Assembly: GCA_027063325.1 (NCBI GenBank)
Contig: JAMOSA010000284.1
Span: 1 to 5,821 of the forward strand
Source: Campylobacteraceae bacterium
Lineage (GTDB): Bacteria; Campylobacterota; Campylobacteria; Campylobacterales; Sulfurovaceae
Length of the DNA stretch: 5,821 nucleotides
Direction: 5' to 3'
Shown piece by piece: positions 1 through 5,023 of this stretch (position 1 is the stretch's first letter; the number at the start of each line of letters is the position of its first letter). Both the position numbers and the translations under genes were made by a program. Below the pieces are notes generated by a model. That model ran no database searches, was not told the origin of the DNA, and worked only from the letters and a program-made list of their open reading frames with translations.

Positions 1-301
1 TTGGCATAATAGAGCCTGTAAATGTCTTGATAGCCTCTTTTGGGTTTAGATGATACTCCTTATCAGCTCCAGCTGGATTGATATCTACTATTGGTATTTT
101 GCCCATTTGCATATCTTCATATCTTATGGCATAACCATCCATTGCACTGGTTTCAAACTCCGGAGAGTTTTGGGTAGCTACAATATCTTCTGCCAATGTA
201 TATCCATAAGAGTTCATTAGTGGCAAAGTTTGCCATTTGTATCTGCTTATCTTTTGACTCTTTAGTATCTCCATCGATCTATCAAAATGCATAAATGCCA
301 T
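1..301 (-). CDS. moeA: Molybdopterin molybdenumtransferase MoeA, N-terminal part (cut by window edge)
   Basis: MoeA inserts molybdate into adenylylated molybdopterin, the last common step of molybdenum-cofactor synthesis in the cytoplasm. The first 100 residues are present; the rest lies beyond base 1. Seen directly: the family hallmark SAMDGYA at residues 52-58, whose Asp is a known essential residue in E. coli MoeA, and FTGSIMP at 94-100, which matches the start of the family's TGxxxP segment. The ATG at 301 is preceded by AGGAG with a 5-base spacer, and that Shine-Dalgarno shares two bases with the moaE TAG stop. The gap from moaE is 8 bases, so the gene is the third in a moaD-moaE-moeA operon. 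No frame disruption is visible in the part present. Confidence 0.93.
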   Translation of the reverse strand, partial: MAFMHFDRSMEILKSQKISRYKWQTLPLMNSYGYTLAEDIVATQNSPEFETSAMDGYAIRYEDMQMGKIPIVDINPAGADKEYHLNPKEAIKTFTGSIMP

Positions 302-309
302 TTTATCTC

Positions 310-744
310 CTAATTTAATAACCCTGCACCACTCATTGGTGTACTTCTACTTTCTGCATAAATTCTCTTGCCATCTATTACATCATACTTCCATATAGGT
401 GCATTAGCCTTAAAATCCTCTACAAACTCATCTATCAACTCAAGAGCTACTCTTCTTTTTGGTGAGAGTACTGCACTAACATATGATACATTATGCAAAG
501 GAACATCTCCTATTGAGTGTGCCATATATACTTTGGCTCCTCTTTGATTGGCTTTTTGTTGCCAACTCTCAAACCAACTTTTTAAAATCGGTTCATATAT
601 ATCAAAACTCAAAGCCTCTATATTATCTTCACTTCTTACAATACCAACAAATGTTATAAAAGCACCATAGTTTGACTCTTTTTCTCTATTAAACCAACTT
701 TTAAATATCTCTGTAGCATCCAAAGGACCACTATACAACTCCAT
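310..744 (-). CDS. moaE: Molybdopterin synthase catalytic (large) subunit MoaE
   Basis: MoaE and MoaD form the heterotetramer that puts two sulfurs on precursor Z (cPMP) to give molybdopterin. The protein is 144 residues, close to the 150 of E. coli MoaE. The N-terminal GAFITFVGIVR (residues 27-37) fits the GAxxxFxGxVR motif. FKANAPIWK (111-119) holds both lysines, K112 and K119, aligned with catalytic K119 and K126 of E. coli. The E. coli His-Arg pair at 103-104 appears here as Lys-Arg (SPKRR, 94-98), and the usual LEHYP segment reads FDIYEP; I take these as lineage variants, not damage. An upstream start at 789 would add 15 residues but overlap moaD by 44 bases. The ATG at 744 is preferred because it has GGAGGT 4 bases upstream and begins 1 base after the moaD stop. 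Confidence 0.95.
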   Translation of the reverse strand: MELYSGPLDATEIFKSWFNREKESNYGAFITFVGIVRSEDNIEALSFDIYEPILKSWFESWQQKANQRGAKVYMAHSIGDVPLHNVSYVSAVLSPKRRVALELIDEFVEDFKANAPIWKYDVIDGKRIYAESRSTPMSGAGLLN

Positions 745-745
745 A

Positions 746-967
746 CTAACCTCCACAAACAGGTGGCAATATAGATACTCTATCTCCATCTTTTAGTGGA
801 GTATCAAGACTATCTACAATTACATCATTTACTGCTACAGCAGAGTTGGATAACCACTCTTTGATATCTTCAATCTCTTTTAACTTTTGAGCAAGGTCAG
901 CCAAATTTGCAGCTTCAACCTCTATAGATGGATACCCTATAGGACCTAAAAATTCTACTTTTACCAT
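746..967 (-). CDS. moaD: Molybdopterin synthase sulfur-carrier (small) subunit MoaD
   Basis: A 73-residue ubiquitin-fold sulfur carrier. Its C-terminal glycine is adenylated and turned into a thiocarboxylate (by MoeB-type enzymes and a sulfurtransferase), and MoaE uses that sulfur to make molybdopterin. Seen directly: a beta-grasp-like pattern, the conserved acidic and hydrophobic stretch LKDGDRVSILPPV near the end, and the obligatory terminal Gly-Gly (PPVCGG; the residue before Gly-Gly is often Ala or Ser, here Cys). GGAG lies 5 bases before the ATG at 967. It is the first gene of the operon, 1 base from moaE. No molybdenum-cofactor riboswitch is plausible, since the inferred leader is only about 20 bases. 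Confidence 0.95.
   Translation of the reverse strand: MVKVEFLGPIGYPSIEVEAANLADLAQKLKEIEDIKEWLSNSAVAVNDVIVDSLDTPLKDGDRVSILPPVCGG
749..754 (-). promoter_or_regulatory. moaE Shine-Dalgarno formed by the MoaD Gly-Gly codons
   Basis: On the minus strand the end of moaD reads GGA GGT TAG, then T, then the moaE ATG. GGAGGT encodes the two C-terminal glycines that MoaD needs and is also a near-ideal ribosome-binding site for moaE, with 5 bases between GGAGG and ATG. This decides the moaE start at 744 and suggests coupled translation of the two synthase subunits. Confidence 0.85.
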
Positions 968-992
968 TACAACTCCAAATGTGTGATATGTG

Positions 993-998
993 ATTATA
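993..998 (-). promoter_or_regulatory. Predicted -10 box for the moaD-moaE-moeA operon
   Basis: A perfect TATAAT on the minus strand, 25 bases before the moaD ATG, would start transcription near 986 and give a leader of about 20 bases. No recognisable -35 hexamer lies 16-18 bases upstream, which is common for the main sigma factor in Campylobacterota. This is inferred from sequence only. Confidence 0.55.
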
Positions 999-1046
999 TT
1001 TCTAGTAACCTTAAAGGCTGATACGATACTAAAAACAATATTGCGG

Positions 1047-1052
1047 TATAAT
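1047..1052 (+). promoter_or_regulatory. Predicted -10 box for mqnA
   Basis: A perfect TATAAT on the plus strand, 39 bases before the mqnA ATG, divergent from the moaD -10 box about 50 bp away. The expected transcript start near 1059 lies downstream of the farthest in-frame ATG (990), so a protein starting at 990 could not be made from it. This supports the start at 1092. There is no convincing -35. Confidence 0.55.
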
Positions 1053-1091
1053 CTTGCCTCTTTTATATTAACAAAGGGAGATTTACTCGCT

Positions 1092-1760
1092 ATGTATAGA
1101 TTTGGCTCTATAAACTATCTCAATCTTTTACCATTTCAAACATTTCTAAAACAAAGAGTTGGTAATAACTCTTTCCAAATGGCACTTAGATATACAAAAG
1201 ATGTACCAAGCCAAATCAATAAAAGATTCAAACAAAAAAGGGTTGATGCAGGATTTATATCCAGTATAGAATCCAGTAGATGCAAATGCACAAATTTGGG
1301 CATTGTCTCAAAGGGTTCTGTATATAGTGTACTTTTGATTCCAGGCAGATACAATATAGATACAGATTCAGCCACTTCAAATCAATTGGCAAAGGTATTG
1401 AATTTGGAGGGACAAATACTAATAGGTGATAAAGCTTTGAGGTACTATCTAATGTATCCAGATTCAAACTTGATAGATTTATCAAAAGAGTGGGAGAGTA
1501 GATACAATTTGCCATTTGTATTTGCAAGACTTTGTTACAATAGACACAAAAGAGATATTACAAAATTAGCCAATGAGTTTGCTTCAAAGAGGTGGAAAAT
1601 TCCTCAATATATGCTAAAAAGAGCCAGTAGAAAAAGTGGGATAGATACCAAAGATATATTATGGTATCTAAATCATATCCAATACAAAATCAATTGGAGA
1701 GAAAAAAGAGCCTTAAGACTCTTTTTAAAACTATCTCAAAAGCATGGGTTTAGACCATAA
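1092..1760 (+). CDS. mqnA: Chorismate dehydratase, MqnA family (futalosine menaquinone pathway)
   Basis: MqnA removes water from chorismate to give 3-[(1-carboxyvinyl)oxy]benzoate, the first step of the futalosine route to menaquinone. The fold is that of periplasmic-type solute-binding proteins, but the enzyme is cytoplasmic; no signal peptide is seen from this start. Family landmarks by residue: INYLNLLPF (7-15), VDAGFISSIES (51-61), the SVYSVLLIPG strand (76-85), ATSNQLAKVL (94-103), IGDKAL (111-116) and EWESRYNLPFVFARL (133-147). The protein has 222 residues, shorter than the roughly 270-290 of many MqnA proteins, with a basic C-terminus. The frame is open from 990, but the family N-terminus, the 1047-1052 promoter and GGGAG at 1076-1080 favour the ATG at 1092; the 11-base Shine-Dalgarno spacing is long. 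The 3' end overlaps the convergent membrane-protein gene by 25 bp. MqnD is the related alternative, but the motifs fit MqnA better. Confidence 0.85.
   Translation: MYRFGSINYLNLLPFQTFLKQRVGNNSFQMALRYTKDVPSQINKRFKQKRVDAGFISSIESSRCKCTNLGIVSKGSVYSVLLIPGRYNIDTDSATSNQLAKVLNLEGQILIGDKALRYYLMYPDSNLIDLSKEWESRYNLPFVFARLCYNRHKRDITKLANEFASKRWKIPQYMLKRASRKSGIDTKDILWYLNHIQYKINWREKRALRLFLKLSQKHGFRP
1702..1726 (-). terminator. Predicted intrinsic terminator of the trpG-membrane protein operon, inside mqnA
   Basis: Starting 9 bases past the membrane-protein stop, the minus-strand transcript reads AAAAAGAGUC, loop UUAA, GGCUCUUUUU, then a further U. This gives a 10-bp stem with one U-G wobble and a run of six U. 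The plus-strand copy has a C-A mismatch at the wobble position, so the hairpin is weaker in mqnA mRNA. The element lies in mqnA codons for about residues 204-212. Confidence 0.6.
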
Positions 1761-2824
1761 TATGGCATAACTTTATGATATCTGTATGAAACATCAAGTG
1801 GATTGAAACAGTTTTTGTTTTGACTCTTTAGACTCTTTGCCAAATCATATGGTCTATAGATAGGTGCTACAAATATCTTTGGATTATTTCTTGATAATCT
1901 ATACAACTCTTTGTTGAATATCAATACAAAAGAGCTAAGTACCAATACAGATATGGTAATGGTAGCTAATAATCTATATTTGTATTGAAATCTTGGCAAT
2001 CTTACCCTAAGACTACGCAAATATGTCTCTATAGCTAGTACAATACCTACTATAAGATATGGTGAAAAATCTACTATATGAATCTGTTGTCTAATAGAAA
2101 GTAGCATAGACAAAGCCAAAGCACTAAATGCTATATACCACAAAAGTTCTCTTCTTCCTTCTAACAAAGAGCGATATAGAGAATAGAAATAGTATATAAA
2201 CAAAAGTGGGGAAAATACTGCACTATAAAGCCCAAGCAACTCCAATAAATGACCTTGAGGTTTACCTGTAAACGAGAAACTACCCCATATCAATGAGAGT
2301 ACAAAAAGTACCAAAGATACCCAAAATAGTTTCATATCCCTGTGGTAGAGGCTATATATAACTACTCCAAAATAGAGTGCAAAAACAGCAGTATTGGTAA
2401 AAAAGAGTAATACAAGCCAAAGAGTACTCAAGATATAACTCTTTTTATGGTATGAGTACAAAAAGAGTATCGTAAATAGAATTGCTACTATACTATCACT
2501 TACCAATACACTTGAAGCTATAAAACCTGGCAAAAGCAAAAAAAGAGCCAAAGTTTCAAGTTTGTCTTGAGGCTTGAGTCTGGTTGATATATAGATATAG
2601 TATGCAATTGCTACAACTATAGAGAGTATCCAAAATCCCAAACGCATACCCAAAATTGAGGGCATAAAGTGATAAGAGATTGATGATATTATATGGGCAA
2701 ATGTAAATCTATTTTGTTCTAATGTATCAACCTCTGCCGGAATTAAAGGGGTGGTAGCAGTAACATATAATAATAAAATATAATAGAGTACAAATCCGCT
2801 ACCAAAAATATATCTTTTGTACAC
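1736..2824 (-). CDS. Multi-pass membrane protein of unknown function, possibly GT-C (family 39-like) glycosyltransferase
   Basis: I do not recognise this gene with certainty. It encodes about 362 residues with roughly nine to eleven hydrophobic segments, near residues 8-27, 61-81, 90-107, 110-125, 130-160, 165-183, 197-217, 227-245, 253-270 and 285-303. A basic tail of about 58 residues follows. The first loop has an acidic patch (PAEVDTLE, about 29-36) after the first helix, where GT-C glycosyltransferases keep catalytic acidic residues. Together with a helix layout resembling dolichyl-phosphate mannose-type transferases, this is the only hint of function; no catalytic motif is certain. It begins 11 bases after the trpG stop, so the two are likely cotranscribed. 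The start is GTG at 2824 or TTG at 2827; GTG fits the AAGG at 2833-2836 better. Its last 25 bases overlap mqnA tail to tail. Confidence 0.75.
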   Translation of the reverse strand: MYKRYIFGSGFVLYYILLLYVTATTPLIPAEVDTLEQNRFTFAHIISSISYHFMPSILGMRLGFWILSIVVAIAYYIYISTRLKPQDKLETLALFLLLPGFIASSVLVSDSIVAILFTILFLYSYHKKSYILSTLWLVLLFFTNTAVFALYFGVVIYSLYHRDMKLFWVSLVLFVLSLIWGSFSFTGKPQGHLLELLGLYSAVFSPLLFIYYFYSLYRSLLEGRRELLWYIAFSALALSMLLSIRQQIHIVDFSPYLIVGIVLAIETYLRSLRVRLPRFQYKYRLLATITISVLVLSSFVLIFNKELYRLSRNNPKIFVAPIYRPYDLAKSLKSQNKNCFNPLDVSYRYHKVMPYYGLNPCF

Positions 2825-2835
2825 CAAATAACCCT

Positions 2836-3408
2836 TTATAACTTCAAAAAGTTATCTATCATCTCATGACCATACTCACTCATAATAGATTCAGGGTGAA
2901 ACTGTATCCCATATATATCTTTGTCTTTTATTCTCAGTGCCATTATTTCATTATCATCACAACTATAAGCAGTAGCTTCTATATCACTACTCAAACTATC
3001 TTTGGCTACTATCAAAGAGTGGTATCTTGTGGCTCTAAACTTTTGTGGCAAATCCTTAAATACAACTGTTGGCTTTACAACTTCCACCTCAGAAGTCTTG
3101 CCATGCATCATATTTTTGGCTCTTACAACATTGGCTCCAAATGCTTGAGCGATACTTTGATGCCCCAGACATATACCAAGAATTGGCATATCTTTATCTT
3201 TGTAGTACTCAATTACGTCCAATGTAACACCAGCTTCATTTGGAGTTGATGGTCCTGGAGAGAGTATGATTTTGTCTGGATTTAATTGTGAAATATCCTC
3301 TACACTCATCTCATCATTTCTAATTACCCTCAAGTTTGCACCCAACTCTTTGCAATACTGCACAATATTATATGTAAAACTGTCATAGTTATCTATCATT
3401 AGTACCAT
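2836..3408 (-). CDS. trpG: Glutamine amidotransferase subunit of anthranilate / aminodeoxychorismate synthase (TrpG/PabA)
   Basis: A class I glutamine amidotransferase of 190 residues. It frees ammonia from glutamine for TrpE (anthranilate, tryptophan pathway) or PabB (aminodeoxychorismate, folate pathway). Seen directly: N-terminal IDNYDSFTYN (5-14), oxyanion segment LSPGPSTP (49-56), nucleophile elbow GICLGHQ with Cys80, MHGKTSEV (101-108), RYHSLIV (128-134), and FHPES with His171 and Glu173 completing the triad. Length and motifs match E. coli PabA and stand-alone TrpG closely, and sequence alone cannot tell the two roles apart. No trpE, trpD or pabB is adjacent, so it may serve both enzymes. 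The ATG at 3408 has GGAG 9 bases upstream; a TTG at 3411 is possible. It is first in a two-gene unit with the membrane protein. Confidence 0.93.
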   Translation of the reverse strand: MVLMIDNYDSFTYNIVQYCKELGANLRVIRNDEMSVEDISQLNPDKIILSPGPSTPNEAGVTLDVIEYYKDKDMPILGICLGHQSIAQAFGANVVRAKNMMHGKTSEVEVVKPTVVFKDLPQKFRATRYHSLIVAKDSLSSDIEATAYSCDDNEIMALRIKDKDIYGIQFHPESIMSEYGHEMIDNFLKL

Positions 3409-3443
3409 CAATTAACTCTCCAACCAATATTATTTATTTGGTG

Positions 3444-3452
3444 ATTATAGCA
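3444..3452 (-). promoter_or_regulatory. Predicted extended -10 promoter for trpG
   Basis: On the minus strand the sequence TGCTATAAT is a perfect extended -10 element, 35 bases before the trpG ATG, giving an expected leader of about 29 bases. It is opposed to the TGCTATACT of the antiporter promoter 44 bp away. No trp leader peptide or attenuator fits in this short leader. Confidence 0.65.
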
Positions 3453-3495
3453 AATTAATCTATATCATTGACTACAACCACTAAGCTTATAATTT

Positions 3496-3521
3496 TGCTA
3501 TACTATACACTATACTATACA
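3496..3521 (+). promoter_or_regulatory. Predicted antiporter promoter with a tandemly repeated -10 region
   Basis: TGCTATACT (3496-3504) is an extended -10 element for the plus strand. It opens two exact tandem copies of the 12-mer CTATACTATACA (3498-3509 and 3510-3521), so a second TATACT lies at 3511-3516. A further TATAAT is at 3488-3493. Several start points 60-75 bases before the antiporter ATG are possible. A TTGACT at 3468-3473 is wrongly spaced for any of the boxes. Confidence 0.55.
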
Positions 3522-3565
3522 AAATTTTATATAATTAAATCAATTAAATTTATACAAATTTTATA
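3516..3565 (+). repeat. Direct repeats in the antiporter leader
   Basis: TATACAAAATTTTATA (3516-3531) recurs with one A fewer at 3551-3565. Between them AATTAAAT occurs twice (3533-3540 and 3542-3549). The second long copy runs directly into the Shine-Dalgarno AAGGAG. The region is very AT-rich, so part of this may be low complexity, but the copies are longer than chance pairs usually are. Confidence 0.6.
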
Positions 3566-3578
3566 AGGAGTTGTAAAA

Positions 3579-4934
3579 ATGGAAGATTTGGGAGATTTGT
3601 TACATAACTTATGGTTTCTAAGCAGTATAATTTTGGGTATTGTGGTAGTATCTAAAATACTCTCCAAAAAGAGTACAACAGTTGATGTATTGTGGCTAAT
3701 AATATTTGGTGCTATTGCTTCAAATATAGGTATCTTACCAACTCACCATGAAGTATTGGAGTATATTGGTGAGTGGGGCATTGTATTTGTAATGTTTGCT
3801 TTGGGGTTTGATGAAGATATAGAGCATTTTACAAAAGGCTTAAAACGCAGTATGGGTATAGCAATAATTGGAGCTATATTCCCTTTTCTTGCAGGATATA
3901 TGAGTGCAGAACTATTTGGATATACCAAAAGTGTAGCCTTGCTTTGGGGTCTTACAATGACAGCAACTGCTGTAAGCTTGACTATGGTTTCACTCAAAGA
4001 TAAAAACCTACACAAAACTACAGCTGCTACTGGTATTATGACTGCAGCTGTAGTTGATGATATACTCTCACTAATTGGTGTAGCTATAATTGTACCTTTA
4101 GCAGTAGCTACAGCCAAAGGTGGAGGTGAATTGAGTATAGATATATATTCACTACTTATAATTATGATAAAAGTTGTACTATTTTTTACTATTATGTTAA
4201 TAGTTGGATTATTTGTTTTTCCTCAAAGAGTACCAAATAGATTGCCACAAAATGCAAATTTTTTACAAAAAATTGATTATAAATTGACAAAACTATTTGT
4301 AAATATACATATTAAAAAATTTTTAACTCTATACAATGGAGAGTTTACACCTTTGCTTATGATATTTATAGCCATGTCTTCTGGAGCCTTAGCAGATCAA
4401 TTTGGATTTCATCCTGCTATTGGAGCATATATGGCAGGATTATTTCTAAAAAAAGAGTATTTTATGTTTTCTAGCAATAGCAGTGATGATACACAATACA
4501 AAAATTCAAAATTAGTCATTGATCATATAGCATTTACTATATTTGGACCTATATTTTTTGTAAATCTTGGTAGTAAAATAGTGTTTGATGTAGATATATT
4601 TGCCTCTATATGGTTTCATATAATTATACTATTTGTTTTGGTTTTGGTATTTCAAATACTATCTGCTGCTGGTGCAGCAAAATTTACAGGTGGATACAAG
4701 TGGCATGAGAGTGTTATGATAGGATTGGGAATGCTTGGTAGAGCAGAACTTGCATTTATTGTAATTGATATTGCATATACAGAGCATCATATATTCAATG
4801 AAGCACAATTTTATACACTAATTATGACAACATTTCTACTAAATATATCAGTAGCTATACTCATAAATTGGTGGAAACCATACTATCAAGGCAAAAAGAG
4901 TCTAGTAATAGCAGGTATAAAACTATCTGCCTAA
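3579..4934 (+). CDS. Monovalent cation:proton antiporter, CPA2 family (Kef/NapA type)
   Basis: An inner-membrane transporter of 451 residues exchanging Na+ or K+ for H+, for pH and salt balance. About twelve to thirteen hydrophobic segments span nearly the full length. Seen directly: LTMTATAVSLTMVSLKD (125-141), matching the unwound-helix TATA/S region of the family; an Asp-Asp pair (VVDDILSL, D160-D161), which in NapA- and NhaA-type proteins binds the ion and goes with electrogenic exchange; FHPAIGAYMAGLFL (277-290); and GMLGRAELAFIV (384-395), the counterpart of the GMxPRGE helix. It ends after the transport domain. There is no RCK/TrkA-N domain, so it lacks the built-in regulator of KefB/KefC and no partner subunit gene is next to it. 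AAGGAG lies 8 bases before the ATG. It is a single-gene unit between its own promoter and the 4950-4989 stem-loop. The exact ion is not predictable. Confidence 0.9.
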   Translation: MEDLGDLLHNLWFLSSIILGIVVVSKILSKKSTTVDVLWLIIFGAIASNIGILPTHHEVLEYIGEWGIVFVMFALGFDEDIEHFTKGLKRSMGIAIIGAIFPFLAGYMSAELFGYTKSVALLWGLTMTATAVSLTMVSLKDKNLHKTTAATGIMTAAVVDDILSLIGVAIIVPLAVATAKGGGELSIDIYSLLIIMIKVVLFFTIMLIVGLFVFPQRVPNRLPQNANFLQKIDYKLTKLFVNIHIKKFLTLYNGEFTPLLMIFIAMSSGALADQFGFHPAIGAYMAGLFLKKEYFMFSSNSSDDTQYKNSKLVIDHIAFTIFGPIFFVNLGSKIVFDVDIFASIWFHIIILFVLVLVFQILSAAGAAKFTGGYKWHESVMIGLGMLGRAELAFIVIDIAYTEHHIFNEAQFYTLIMTTFLLNISVAILINWWKPYYQGKKSLVIAGIKLSA

Positions 4935-4949
4935 TTCCAAATTATTGTA

Positions 4950-4989
4950 TCAAAGCTGATTTATATACTTTAAAATATTTCAGCTTTGA
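4950..4989. terminator. Stem-loop between convergent genes, possible shared terminator
   Basis: TCAAAGCTGA (4950-4959) and TCAGCTTTGA (4980-4989) are a perfect 10-bp inverted repeat around a 20-base AT-rich loop. It begins 15 bases after the antiporter stop and 34 bases after the pseudouridine synthase stop on the other strand. Neither side is followed by a clean U run, so it may be a 3'-end protecting hairpin or a weak bidirectional terminator, not a classic intrinsic one. Confidence 0.45.
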
Positions 4990-5023
4990 GCATTAATTAT
5001 ATCTGTAACATTAGTTAATAATT

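Noticed and set aside
745..789. 15-residue upstream extension of moaE
   Set aside because: It would overlap moaD by 44 bases; the internal ATG at 744 has an ideal ribosome-binding site and matches family length.
990..1091. 34-codon N-terminal extension of mqnA from the ATG at 990
   Set aside because: The MqnA family N-terminus begins at 1092, a TATAAT promoter lies inside the extension at 1047-1052, and the extension overlaps the moaD promoter region.
968..1091. Molybdenum-cofactor riboswitch ahead of moaD
   Set aside because: The inferred leader is about 20 bases, far too short for that structure.
1136..1527. Two minus-strand open frames opposite mqnA
   Set aside because: No family features and no ribosome-binding site; they are antisense shadows of a well-supported gene.
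1806..1821. AAACA/TGTTT mini-hairpin with T run as an mqnA terminator
   Set aside because: Only a 5-bp AT-rich stem inside the membrane-protein gene; too weak to call.
2866..3249. Plus-strand open frame opposite trpG
   Set aside because: Composition (Tyr/Phe/Ile-rich) and position are those of an antisense shadow; trpG has every catalytic motif.
3409..3578. trp leader peptide or attenuator upstream of trpG
   Set aside because: The predicted leader is about 29 bases, with no Trp codons in a short frame and no alternative hairpins.
3743..4117. Minus-strand open frame opposite the antiporter
   Set aside because: It is a shadow of the conserved TATA and Asp-Asp region of the antiporter.
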